From positions 388,075,037 to 388,139,036 of the forward strand of contig NC_080672.1 of assembly GCF_030247195.1 (NCBI RefSeq): a DNA stretch of 64,000 nucleotides, written 5' to 3'. This document shows, in pieces, positions 33,016 through 44,952 of this stretch; the stretch's first letter is position 1; every line of letters starts with the position of its first letter. Source of the DNA: Topomyia yanbarensis (taxonomy: Eukaryota > Arthropoda > Insecta > Diptera > Culicidae). The notes under the pieces were generated by a model that was given only the letters and a program-made list of their open reading frames with translations, was not told the DNA's origin and did not search any database. A program made the translations under genes and the position numbers.

Positions 33016-36000
33016 AAATTGTCGAGTAGACAAATTGCAGTGAGTTACATTCAGTAACTGTGGGGCATTCTAATGCTTGAGCAGCAAAGCAGCAAGTTAA
33101 TCAATATCAATTAAAACTAACCGGTGGAGAGGAGTTGTGTCAATTTTCAGTAAAAGTTACTTTTGAAATTAGCCTGAACTCAACTGTTCCGACTTGACAG
33201 CCGGACTAAGTAAACCGAACTGATTATTGTTAGTTAGCATATCTGTCACACACCCGGATTCATTTCAACAACTAACAAACGGTTCGATCCGGTGGGGTGG
33301 GACTGGGTAAATCAACAAGACAACTTTAGCCCCGTCTCAACGCATAACTTTGGACTGCTCTGCAAAAAGCTCTTTTTGTTTTCGGCATTGTCGGTTTCGA
33401 GCGTCCATTCCCCCTTCTTGGGTACAAATGATAACATCTAGAGATTTCTGTATCAATAAGCGACTGTTCGCATTCAATGGCTGCCTGCTATTGATTGAGC
33501 CCTTTGAGGTTGTTGTGATTTCCCCTCGCACTGTTCGTTGAACTGACTCCGAACACTTAATTCACTCTGATGGGACCGGTGATTGGGGTCATCGAAATAA
33601 AACAAGCCCTGGTTGTCCGATTAGATGATAGGGAAGGAAAATGGCTGACCGAATTTATTTATCTGCTTTGATTACGCGGTGAAGTGGCTATCCACTTGGA
33701 ACGTTCTGACTGGGAGATGTACTTTGCTCACTTGAATGAAAGCGCGGCAACAACTGTTGATTGTGCGATCGGAGCTCAAGAATACTTAGGGGACGCTTCT
33801 CTTTTTGATGTGGGACTGGGATTTGATTATATTTTTCCGGGCGAATGAGTAGAAACGTGTTAAGAGGTATTTCCCAAAGTTAATGAGGTTCGGTTGCGCC
33901 GGAGATTTTCGATATGTTGTTTAATCGACTTTAATAATATTATTGTTACTGTTTCATTTACTACATAATCCTGCCAATATAAGTAGTATTTAATGAAGAG
34001 AAAAATGGCACAAAAGAATGAGAAAATAATACTATTTACAGATTGTTAATTATTGATTTGAAATGTTCTCAAAAGCTATTACGAAGGCATTTAATTGTCA
34101 GCAAAAAGGAAGTAGGAATTCCAAACCATTCATCGAAAATCACAAACACAAAGCCGTTATCAAAAACTGCTCAAGTGTAAAAGCAATTATTTTCGTTTCC
34201 TTTGAAATGGCCGTTCAGCCGAACCAAAATGCACACCACACGCATAACGATTGTAGATTGCCGTTTGCAAGATTCAGCCCAACTCTCCCGTAGTCCCATA
34301 ACTGCCGTTGGCCCATATACACACATACACAGAAACGCACGTACACAGTCGAAAAGCGAAAAGCAATTTTGTCCCGAAAGTGTGGCGGAAGGGTCATTAG
34401 ATGCTGAAGAAGGCACGTTTTTTTTTGCTCTCCCCTCTGGTGGACTTTTTCGCACAACATGTGTCGTCGATTGGAACGACCGGTACCACGGAATAAATGT
34501 TACTTCCCTGAAGGGACTCGTTTCCACCTACTTGAACATCGGTGCTGAATGTGGTCCACGGTTTCGCAAATGGCGACTGCGGCGGCGGCGGCAGCAGCAA
34601 AAGCCAGAAACGGTTATGAGTTTGGAGCCTTTTTATTTGCCCGGAACACATCTCCCCAACATGGAACGAGCTGGACACACAACACCAGCAGGGAAACGGG
34701 AGCATGCTGTCGTAAAATGAAGGTAAGGCTTTGCCTAGGTTAGTTCAGGATAGGTTAGGTTGTGGGATGGACTTTTTCTTACAGTTATGGTTGGTTGTAG
34801 AAGAAAAAATACAATCTAGGGTGGTTTGCTGAGTTGAAATGTTTTGTACTTGGACCTTTAATTGTCCATATCATATAAGATTTAAAAAATGCTGTGATTG
34901 TTATATAGCGATAATTAACATTCTTTTGTTCATTATATTTATACAACAATTTCACTCGCTAAACATTCTGCACCAAGATTATATCTTAACCATTTCTAGT
35001 GTGGAAGTCACGCAATAGTTTCCGCACAGTCTGTATGACTGTGCTTGGCTACCCGAGATATCACTCGGGACAGGCCACTGCTTCTGGGGTCCTTATATGT
35101 TAGAATTTAGTCTTTCTTATGCCGATTTGGCGTTTAGCTTGAAATAATCGTCTAACTGGTCCTAAGTTGGTTTCAGTTACTGACGAGTAGAATACGAAAC
35201 ACGAAAAATCAAATTTTCATAGGTTAGATTAAGTGCCCTTGTGCACAGATTAGTTCATTCAATTTATTTTTTTTAATTAGTTTATTAACTTAGTTTATTA
35301 ACGGCGTTGTAAGTCTTTTATTTTTTTTTAATCTAAGACTATAAAAAATATTATTAGTGAGATTACATCCCGATGCACGCACCTTATGATCTTTGATTTT
35401 TTCTTTAAATTCAACGATCAATTCGAATATATTCAGAATTCGACACTAACTCAGTGACAGGACTAAACTAGCGCCGGATTGATGCTAGCTCCAAAAAACG
35501 ACAACACAATTTGTGTTTTTGAGCAAAACTCTAGTCCTGCGTGATGTCCCGTAAGAAAAGAAGTTCCGATTTAAGCTGATGAGAACTATTGAACCGAAAA
35601 TTGGTTTGGCTTAGCAAGTCAATGAAATGTGCACTATGCTATATTTCTTCTTGGTGAAGAAAATTTGGGTAAATTTTTTTTTCTCCGCTAAGAGAAATAT
35701 AACATAATGCCGTGTTGCGTTTGTCGAATTTAATGCAGAGGGCACTCAGAGGCAGCAATGCGCTCCCCTAATCCATTCGTTGGATTTAGTCCGAGAATTC
35801 TTACATTGTTTAAGAGTTTGGAAGAATTTTTATCAACCGAAAGTCGCCATCTAGGATTATCATTTTCCGTCAACTTCTCGTCAATTTAATTCTAAATATT
35901 CTCGTATGGTTAGGACCATAGATAATCTTGTACAATTAGAAGTTACCATGTTGGAGTTTAAAATGGTGTTAGACATTGTTTTCACGGCTCACCGCGTTAG

Positions 36001-36063
36001 CATAACTGATCCGTTGGTCACACACTAAGACCGATGAATCCTGCGTGTTGAGATTCATTTTCT
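33016..36063. other. Intronic sequence without recognised gene
   Basis: No protein family was recognised. 34170-34740 is more GC-rich, with a GGC/GCA run near 34580, and is open in several frames on both strands without resemblance. 35020-35100 and 35440-35560 hold phrases that look repeat-derived, but no copy was found to pair them with. Confidence 0.45.
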
Positions 36064-38760
36064 TTATTTCATTTATTTAGTTCAACATCAATTTCATGAT
36101 AACACTGAATCCACAATTTCCCTCCACAATACTCGATTTGTAGCTGCAACTCTCCAACGTCGGTTACGCCCAACACTCGCCAAATCACGTTACAGTTGGT
36201 CCGCCCATCGTGCTCTCTGCGTTCCTCGCCTTCTTGTACCAACCGGATCATAAGCGAACACCATCTTTGCAGGATTGTTGTCCGGCATTCTTGCAACATG
36301 CCCTGCCCACCGTATCCTTCCAGCTTTGGCCACCTTTTGGATACTGGGTTCGGCATAGAGTGTAGCGAGCTCGTGGTTCATCCTTCGCCGCCACACACCG
36401 TTCTCCTGCACTCCGCCGAAGATCGTCCTTAGCACCCGTCGCTCGAACACTCCTAGCGCTTGCAGGTCCTCCTCGAGCATGCTTCAAGTCTCGTGCCCGT
36501 AGAGAACCACCGGTCTTATAAGCGTTTTGTACATGGTTCATTTGGTGCGGGGGTGAATCTTTCTTGGCCGCAGTTTCTTCTGGAGCCCATAGTAGGCCCG
36601 AATTCCACTGATGGGTGCGTCTTCGGATTTCACGGCTCACGTTTTTGTCAGCCGTTAATAGGGATGCTAGGTAGACAAAATCCTTCACTACCTCGAAGGC
36701 ATCCCCGTCGATCGTTACGCTGTTTCATAGCCGGATGCTGTCGTTTCCGGTTCCGCCTACCAGCATATACTTTCTTTTGGACGCATTTACCACCAGTCCG
36801 ACCTTCGCTGCTTCGCGTATCAGGCGGGTGTACAGGTCTGCCACCGTTCCAAATGTTCGGGCGATAATGTGTATGTCGTCCGTGAAGCCTATGAATTGGC
36901 CGGATTTCGTGAAGATTGTGCTCCGACTGTTGAGCCCGGCTCGTCGCATTACACCTTCCAGAGCGATGTTGAATAGTAGACACGAGAGTCCATCACTTTG
37001 TCTCAGTCCCCGTCGAGATTCGAATGGACTGGAAAGTTCACCGTTGCATTGGTTATCTGTACCTACATTCTCCTCGCCGTTCAGGTGCTCGTCGAAGTGC
37101 TGCTTCCACCTTTCGATCACCTCACGGTTGTCTGTCAGCAGGCTCCCGTCCTTAGCCCTACATATTTCAGCTTGCGGCACGAAGCCTTTGCGGGATGCGT
37201 TGAGCTTCTGATAGAACTTCCGTGTATCTTGAGAACGGCACAACTGTTCCATTTCCTCGCACTCCGCTTCTTCCAGGCGGCGTTTTTTCTCCCGGGAGAG
37301 GCGTGTCTGCTGCCTCCGCTTCTGTTTGTATTGTTCCACATTCTGTCGGGTTCCATGCTGCAGCATGACCGTTCGCGCTGCGTTCTTCTCCTCCAAAACC
37401 GATCTGCACTCCTCGTCGAACCAATCGTTCCGTCGTCTCCGTTCTTTCTACCCGACAATGTCCTCAGCTACGTTGATGATGGCTGCTTTTACTGTTCTCC
37501 GGCAGTCCTCTAGAGGGGCCACGTTAAAGCTCTCCCTCGTCCGGCAACGCTGCCTCGAGGTGCTGCGCGTATGCAGTGGCGACATCTGGTTGCTTCAGTC
37601 GCTCCAGATCGTATCGAGGCGGTACCGTACATGATTAATGACGGATAGCTTTGGGCGCAATTTAACCCATTATATCCTAGCGTATGAAATTTCATACGCA
37701 GAACTATCCATCGTTTAACGCGTATTTAGTGCAGAATTTTGGCATCTAACTGCTTTATTATTGCACTAATGGGATCATTGCACCTCATATTTGAATGTGA
37801 AACAAGACAATTGCCATTTTTTATAATTTTGTTTACATTTTTGAACCGTGTATAGTTGGGGCAAATGGCGGCTGAAAAGTAAGCAATACATTTAATTGAA
37901 TTTTATTGTTGGAATTCGTGCTAATAATTCCATTATGTGACAAAACGTTCCTACAGGTGTAAAAGAAGTGTTGTTTATCAAAAAATCCGAAGAAACATGT
38001 CAAACAACTTAAAATTTGTTGTTTTTATTTAAGCGTACGAAATTTTTTGCACGACATATTTTCATTCTCAAAACCATTTTAAGCGGTGATTTTATTTTTC
38101 CCATAATCTTTGATACATTTTTTGGTGGAATTGAAGATATCACTGCATTTTGCTCACTTTTTGAAACCCCTGGGTTATAATGGGTTAACCATCAACAGGT
38201 AGTGGTCAGACTCGATGTTAGTGCTACGATAGGTCCTGACGTCGATAACGTCATAGAAGTGCCGTCCATCAATCAGGACGTGGTTGATTTGCGATTCCGT
38301 CTGTAGCGGTGATCTCCAGGTGTAACGATAAGGGAGGCTGTGCTGGAAGAAGGTGCTACGAATGGCCATGTTATTGGAGGCGGCGAAATCAATGAGTCGA
38401 AGCCCGTTCTCATTCGTCAGCTGGTGAGCGCTGAACTTTCCAATCGTCGGTCTGAATTCCTCCTTCTGGCCTACCTAAGCGTTTAAGTCCCCAATGATGA
38501 TCTTGACGTCATGGCTTGGGCAGCGGTCGTATTCCCGTTCGAGCTGTGCGTAGAAACTGTCTTTGTCATTATCGGTGCTTCTGGACTGAGGGCTGTGCAC
38601 GTTTATTATGCTGATGTTGAAGGAACGGCACTTGATCCTCAACCTGCACATTCTTTTGTCGATCGGCCAACAACCGATCACGCGCCTTTGCATATCGCCC
38701 ATCACAATAAAAGCTGTCCCTAGACAGACAGATTTTCTTATTGTTATATTTTTTCATTTT
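36064..38760 (-). pseudogene. RTE-clade non-LTR relic (EN and RT), internally deleted
   Basis: Minus-strand remnants of a single RTE ORF2. The endonuclease part (38190-38740) includes FNISIINVHSPQ, IIIGDLNA and the ESDHYLLMV catalytic region. After a MITE (37666-38184) the frame resumes at LRPKLSVINHVRYR. Next come the linker (37396-37000) with KFYQKLNASRKGF, then RT motifs RQSDGLSCLLFNIALEGV, FTDDIHIIART (the usual FADD is FTDD) and NASKRKYMLVG. The first half of the RT palm is missing between about 37030 and 37070. The C-terminal region (36190-36480) has WAGHVARMPDNNPAKMVF in another frame. Multiple frameshifts and stops make it inactive. Confidence 0.88.
37666..38184. mobile_element. TTAA-flanked MITE (519 bp), piggyBac-like, inside the RTE relic
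   Basis: The termini CCCATTATA and TATAATGGG are flanked by TTAA at 37662-37665 and 38185-38188. Removing the insert plus one TTAA restores the expected RTE reading SDHYLLMV followed by KLRPKLSV, which fixes both edges. No coding capacity. Confidence 0.88.
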
Positions 38761-38849
38761 TTGGAACTAGTGTGAATCCGGCGCCAGTTTAGTCCGGGTT
38801 AGTGCCGGATTTGATGAGACGGAGTCGAAGCACAAATTCTATAACTAAC

Positions 38850-39600
38850 TATTTTAATGTGTTACCATCGAACTCTTCGCACGCTATTTATCTTTACAAA
38901 CGGAGATACTTTTTTCAGCCGTGAAGCTGTTGTCCATAGTTTTGTCACTGCTGGTGTCTTGGATGTTGCTGATTGCTTTGACTTGTTTCACCGGTTTGCG
39001 GTTGTGAAACTATCTTTTTTGTATCCTGTCGTCTTGTTGGCAGTGCTGGTACCTTCTTCTAAAACGTTGGAAGACGGTGTTGCTGATTTAGCTTTTTCTG
39101 ATGGTTTAGCAGGTGTTACTGGTAGGACAACAGTTTGTGCTGAAGTTTCTGTATTTCTTTTAAAGTGATTATTGTCTTTGTCGTGGGCACTCCTGCGCAA
39201 GGTTTTCCATGGTGCGCTGATTGTTTATAGTTCTGACACGTGGGTAACTGATCATCATAAGTACACACTGTGGTTTGAGGATATACGGATTCACGTTCCA
39301 GGATAATGAAGAAAGGAGGGGGTGGTCTAACTGTATTCTCAACACTCGAACACAATAGAGGATATCCGGGAAAAAATCCTTCATTTATCTTCCTTCACCG
39401 AGAGAGCTTCATTATATTGCGACAACAATTTTCTAGTAGCAGTATGTTCCCGGAGAGAGATCGTACAGTTTTACTTCGATTGCATTATCTTAATAATGCA
39501 TTTCTATTGTTTCTTGAAGTACAAAAATGTCAACACAGTTTATGTCCAACTGCGCAGTTGCTTCCAAACCTAATTACATACAAGTTGGTAAATTTTAAGT
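38850..39600 (-). pseudogene. Non-LTR ORF1 relic with degenerate zinc-knuckle region
   Basis: Minus-strand frames at 39169-39384 and 39116-39355 contain DDQLPTCQNYKQSAHHGKPC, a damaged CCHC knuckle in which the second Cys is Tyr. A Ser/Thr/Lys-rich tail follows. Upstream (39384-39590) weak ORF1-like phrases such as SQYNEALSVKED can be read. The same family as the relic at 53040-53960, where the matching stretch is CQFYTKTLHLGKPCA. Several frameshifts; non-functional. Confidence 0.6.
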
Positions 39601-39944
39601 AAATCTGTCTTTAATCTGTTTGGACACCTCAGTTCAAGTCCAATTCTTCATTCGTTATCGAGCACTCAGTCGAGATAGAAGTCTTTTGTCATCGGTCCGT
39701 ACACTCTATAGCGACAAATAGTGTTAATCCGCGTTCAAGGTTATTTGCACACTCTACGCCTAGTTGAGGTTTTTTCCCTTCTTTTGTGTTTCTGTTTCTG
39801 TACCGTTAGCCGGTCAGTGAAGTGAAGCAGTGTTCTTCTAGTAAGCCGTCTGGATACCGTTGCCTACACAAGCTAAGTATTAGTTTTCGTTTCCCCTTTT
39901 TGGTTGTCTTAATAACGTGCACTGGGCAATAGGCCCGTGCAAAA

Positions 39945-41267
39945 ATGACTTCCCCTGACGGCGGTTCGTCTCAAAGTGAGATGGACGTCGAAACAAAATC
40001 GGCTCCCCGGCTGAAAGTATATCCGAGCTCGGCCACCGGGCCATTTGTGATCTTCTTTCGGACCAAAGAAAAAAAGTGTTTGAATCTGTTGCAGATTTCT
40101 CGCGTTCTGACAGACCGGTATTCGGCCGTGACAGAAATATCGAAAATTCGCCCTGATAAGCTTCGGGTGGTTGTTAACAGTTCAACTCAGGCAAATGATT
40201 TTGCTGGCTACGAGCCCTTTACGAGGGAGTACAGGGTGTATATTCCAGCTAGCAGGGTTGAAGTCAGTGGGGTCGTTTCCGATTCGAGTCTGAATTGCGA
40301 GGACCTGCTAAAATATGGGACTGGCTGTTTCAAAGACCCCATGCTCAAGCCAGTGAAGATACTGGAATGCAAACGTTTGCATTCAGCATCAGTCGCAGCT
40401 GACGGGAAGAAAACATACGTCAACTCAGACTCTTATCGGGTGACCTTCGCCGGCTCTGCCCTGCCCAATTACCTCCTCTTTGACAAGGTTCGTCTACCTG
40501 TTCGCCTCTTTGTGCCGCGGGTCATGAACTGTACTAATTGCAAACAATTGGGACACACAGCCTCCCATTGTAGCAATAAAGCCCGCTGTGGGAAATGCGG
40601 TGGGAATCATGCGGATGATTCCTGTGGTAGAGATGTCGAAAAGTGTCTCTACTGTGGGGGAAACCCACATGATCTCCCTTCATGTCCCGCGTACAAACAG
40701 CGCGAGGAAAATCTTAAGCGTTCCCTTCAGGGACGCTCTAAGCGATCTTTTGCAGAAATGCTTAAGATAGCTACGCCACCTGTCTCTACGAACATCTTTA
40801 CCAGCTTGTCTACTGACGAAGGCGACTGTGATGAACCCCAGGAGGGAACATCTTCTGCTGTGCCTAGAAGTAGTAGAAAAAGGAAGAACATTTCCTCTTC
40901 CAAGCTTCGTCGTAAAGGCCAGAAGGTGTCTCTTCATGGTCCCCCTAAAATGACTACTCAAGGAAGTACTGTTGTAAAACCGAAGCAAGTCGCTCCCGGT
41001 CTCAGTAACCTGAGCTCAGAAAAGGAGTTCCCAGCACTTCCAGGAACATCAAAAACCCCAAGTGTTCCCATATCTCAGCCACAGAAAGAAAACAGTGCTG
41101 GCTTAATAAATTTCTCTGACATTGTGGACCGTATTCTTACAGCGTTGAACATTTCTGACCCCCTTAAAAGTATCTTGATAAGCTTTCTCCCCGCAGTAAA
41201 AACATTCTTGATGCAGTTCACTGCGAAATGGCCCCTCCTTTCAGCGACTGTATCCTTCGATGGCTAA
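39945..41267 (+). CDS. ORF1: gag-like protein with zinc knuckles
   Basis: An open frame of 440 residues. Its N-terminal half (about 20-190) is the presumed RNA-interaction domain. Three CCHC-type knuckles lie at about 196-247: CTNCKQLGHTASHC, CGKCGGNHADDSC and CLYCGGNPHDLPSC. The C-terminal part is basic and Ser/Lys/Pro-rich, ending in a hydrophobic segment (DIVDRILTALNI, ILISFLPAVKTFLMQF) of unknown role. The stop codon overlaps the ORF2 start. It is intact although its partner ORF2 is broken. Confidence 0.92.
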   Translation: MTSPDGGSSQSEMDVETKSAPRLKVYPSSATGPFVIFFRTKEKKCLNLLQISRVLTDRYSAVTEISKIRPDKLRVVVNSSTQANDFAGYEPFTREYRVYIPASRVEVSGVVSDSSLNCEDLLKYGTGCFKDPMLKPVKILECKRLHSASVAADGKKTYVNSDSYRVTFAGSALPNYLLFDKVRLPVRLFVPRVMNCTNCKQLGHTASHCSNKARCGKCGGNHADDSCGRDVEKCLYCGGNPHDLPSCPAYKQREENLKRSLQGRSKRSFAEMLKIATPPVSTNIFTSLSTDEGDCDEPQEGTSSAVPRSSRKRKNISSSKLRRKGQKVSLHGPPKMTTQGSTVVKPKQVAPGLSNLSSEKEFPALPGTSKTPSVPISQPQKENSAGLINFSDIVDRILTALNISDPLKSILISFLPAVKTFLMQFTAKWPLLSATVSFDG

Positions 41268-44200
41268 TTCATCGAACGAGGTCAAGGATTTAATCACTGT
41301 TCTACAGTGGAATTGCAGAAGCATTATCCCGAAAATCGATTCGTTTAAAATCTTACTAAATAATTTGAAATGCGATGCATTTGCCCTATGCGAGACATGG
41401 CTCAATTCAGAAATAACCCTACACTTCCACGATTTTAATATTATTCGCTTGGATCGAGAAGACTCTTACGGAGGAGTACTTTTGGGGATCAAAAAGTGCT
41501 ATTCTTTCAATCGGATCGACCTACCCTCGACACCAGGCATTGAAGTTGTCGCTTGCCAAACCAGAATTAAAGGCAAAGACCTTTGCATTGCTTCCACCTA
41601 CATCCCCCCTAGAGCCTCAGTTAGCCACCGACGGCTTTGCGATATTGCGGAACTCCTCCCCGCACCGAGGCTAGTTTTAGGTGACTTCAACTCCCACGGC
41701 ACGGCATGGGGTTGCCTTCATGACGATAATCGATCTACCCTACTCCATGAGCTTTGCGACAACTTCAATATGACCATTTTGAATACTGGTGAAATGACAC
41801 GGATTCCTGCCCCTCCAGCGCGTCCGAGCGCCTTAGACCTGTCCCTCTGCTTGACATCGCTGCGGTTAGATTGCATGTAGAAGGTAGTCTCTGATCCCCA
41901 CGGCAGCGACCATCTGCCAATCGTAATTAATATTGCTAACGGTTCAGGGCCACCGAATACAATCAATGTTTCGTATGACCTCACACGAAATATTGATTGG
42001 AAGAGCTACGCGTCCGCGATATCCGAAAAAGTAGAATCGACACAAGAGCTTCCTCCGGAGGAAGAGTACGGGTTCCTGGCTGGCTTGATTCTCGATACCG
42101 CGATTCAAGCTCAGATTAAACGCGTACCAGACGCGAATTCACGCGGGCGTCCTCCCAATCCATGGTGGGACAAAGAGTGCTCAGACGTGTACGCGGAGAA
42201 GGCCGCTGCGTATAAGACCTTCCGGGACGACGGGCTGCCAGCTAGCTACCGACAGTACGCGATGGCGGAAACGCGCATGAAGAGTTTGATAAAAGCCAAA
42301 AAACGTAGCTACTGGCGCCGGTTCGTCGACGGACTAACGAGAGAAACATCGATGAGCACTCTTTGGAGTACGGCCCGGCGCTTACGAAACCGAAACAGTA
42401 CCAATGAGAGCGTGGAATATTCAAACCGTTGGATATTCGATTTTGCCAAGAAGGTTTGTCCGGATTCCGCCCCGGCACAGAAGATCTACCGCGCCGCGTC
42501 CCCTCACAATAACGCGAACGAAACACCGTTTTCGGTGGTGGAGTTCTCACTTGCTCTCTTATCATGTAACAAAAAAGCCCCAGGGCCAGACAGAATCAAA
42601 TTTAACTTGTTAAAGAATCTGCCTTAACTTGTTAAAGAATCTGCCAGACTCTGCCAAGAGACGCTTGTTGAATTTATTTAATAAGTTTCTTGAGGGTCAT
42701 ATTGTCCCTCATGACTGGAGGCAAGTGAAGGTCATCGCCATTCAAAAACCAGGAAAACCAGCCTCCGACCACAACTCGTATCGACCGATTGCAATGCTGT
42801 CCTGTATCCGAAAGTTGTTCGAGAAAATGATCTTGTTTCGCCTCGATAATTGGGTTGAAGCAAATGACTTACTGTCAGATACACAATTTGGTTTCCGCAA
42901 AGGCAAAGGGACGAACGATTGTCTTGCGTTGTTCTCAACAGAAATTCAAATGGCTTATGCTAGCAAAGAGCAGATGGCATCAGTTTTCCTAGATATAAAG
43001 GGGGCTTTTGACTCAGTTTCTATCAAAATTCTTTCTGAGAAGCTGCACCAGCATGGTCTTTCACCGACTCTAAACAACTTTTTGCTAAACTTGCTTTCTG
43101 AAAAACATATGCATTTTTCGCATGGTGATTTATCGACATCACGAATTGGCTACATGGGTCTTCCCCAGGGCTCATGTCTAAGCCCCCTTCTCTATAACTT
43201 TTACGTGAATGACATTGACGAATGTCTTGTCAATTCCTGCACGCTAAGGCAGCTTGCAGATGACGGTGTGGTCTCTATTACAGGTCCCAAAGCCGTCGAT
43301 CTGCAAGGACCATTGCAAGATACCTTGGACAATTTGTCTGCTTGGGCCAGTTCTCCACGGAGAAAACTGAGCTAGTCGTATTTTCAAGGAAGCGTGAACC
43401 AGCGCAACTACAGCTTCAATTAATGGGTCAAACTATTGCTCAGGTTTCAACTTTCAAATATCTCGGGGTCTGGTTCGACTCTAAAGGAACCTGGGGATGT
43501 CACATTAGGTATCTGAAACAGAAGTGCCAGCAAAGGATCAACTTTCTCCGTACAATAACCGGAACATGGTGGGGTGCCCACCCAGGAGACCTGATCAGGC
43601 TGTACCAAACAACAATATTGTCGGTGATGGAGTACGGGAGTTTCTGTTTCCGCTCCGCTGCGAACATACATTTCATCAAACTAGAGCGAATCCAATATTG
43701 TTGTTTGCGTATTGCTTTGGGTTGTATGCACTCGACACATACGATGAGTTTAGAAGTGCTGGCGGGCGTCCTTCCGCTGAAAAATCGATTTTGGGAACTC
43801 TCCTATCGATTGCTCATCCGATGCGATATCTTGAACCCGTTAGTAATTGCAAATTTCGAAAGGCTTATCGAGCTCAATTCTCAAACCCGATTTATGTCCT
43901 TGTACTTCGATTACATGGCACAAAATATCAATCCTTCTTCATACTATCCCAACCGTGTCAATCTCTTTCATGCTTCTGATTCAACTGTTTTCTTTGACAC
44001 ATCCATGAAAGACGAGATTCGTGGAATCCCGGATCACATACGTCCGCAAGTGATCCCAAGCATCTTTCATAGTAAATTTCGAGAAGTCGACTGCAACAAG
44101 ATGTTTTACACCGACGGGTCAAGCCTCGACGGCTCCACTGGCTTCGGTATATTCAATCAAAACCTCACCACCTCATTCAAACTCAATGATCCTGCTTCAG

Positions 44201-44952
44201 TTTACGTCGCAGAACTTGCTGCTATTCAGTATACCCTTGGGATCATTGATACTTTGCCCACCGATCATTACTTTATTGTCTCGGATAGCCTCAGCTCAAT
44301 CGAGGCTCTCCGTTCAATGAAACCTAGAAAGCACATTCCATATTTTCTGGGGAAAATCTGGGAGCGCCTGCGTGCTTTGTCTGTAAGATCGTACAAGATT
44401 ACCTTAGTTTGGGTTCCCTCGCATTGCTCCATTCCAGGTAATGAAGAAGCGGACTCTTTAGCTAAGGCGGGCGCTTTACAAGGTGACATATATGAAAGAC
44501 CAATTAGCTTCAGCGAATTTTTCAGTATCACTCATCAGAGAACCCTCGAAAGTTGGCAAACATCATGGAGCAATGGTGAACTGGGAAGGTGGCTACATTC
44601 GATAATCCCTAAGGTATCGACGAAACCTTGGTTCAGAGGGATGGATGTGGGTCGGGATTTCATTCGCGTGATGTCTCGGCTCATGTCCAATCACTACACG
44701 CTGGACGCACATCTCCGGCGTATTGGGCTCGTGGATAGCGGTATCTGCGCTTGTGGCAACGGTTATCACGAAATCGAACATGTTGTCTGGGCATGCGCCG
44801 AGTACTGTTCTGCCAGATCTCAACTATTCGATTCCCTTCGGGCCCGAGGAAGATCACCCAATGTCCCGGTTCGAGATGTACTAGCAAGCCGCGATATTCT
44901 CTACATGTCCCTTATATACACGTTCCTCAAAACCATCAATATCCAAATTTAA
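41260..44952 (+). pseudogene. ORF2 pseudogene: endonuclease, reverse transcriptase, RNase H
   Basis: The endonuclease part shows LQWNCRSI, ALCETW, LGDFNSHG and, after an in-frame TAG at 41878-41880, DPHGSDHLP. The RT includes KAPGPD, YRPIAMLS, LDIKGAFDSV, LPQGSCLSP and LADDGVV. RNase H shows FYTDGSS, VAELAA, VSDSLSS and GNEEADSLAK, followed by CACGNGYHEIEHVVWAC. Three lesions are visible: the nonsense codon, an exact 22-bp tandem duplication (42602-42623 and 42624-42645) that shifts frame by +1, and a short deletion near 43345-43360 that shifts frame again just after DNLSAWA. It cannot make a full polyprotein. Confidence 0.92.

Noticed and set aside
34734..34760. Telomere-like TTAGG repeats
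   Set aside because: Only a few irregular AGGTTAG words occur, with no run of TTAGG.
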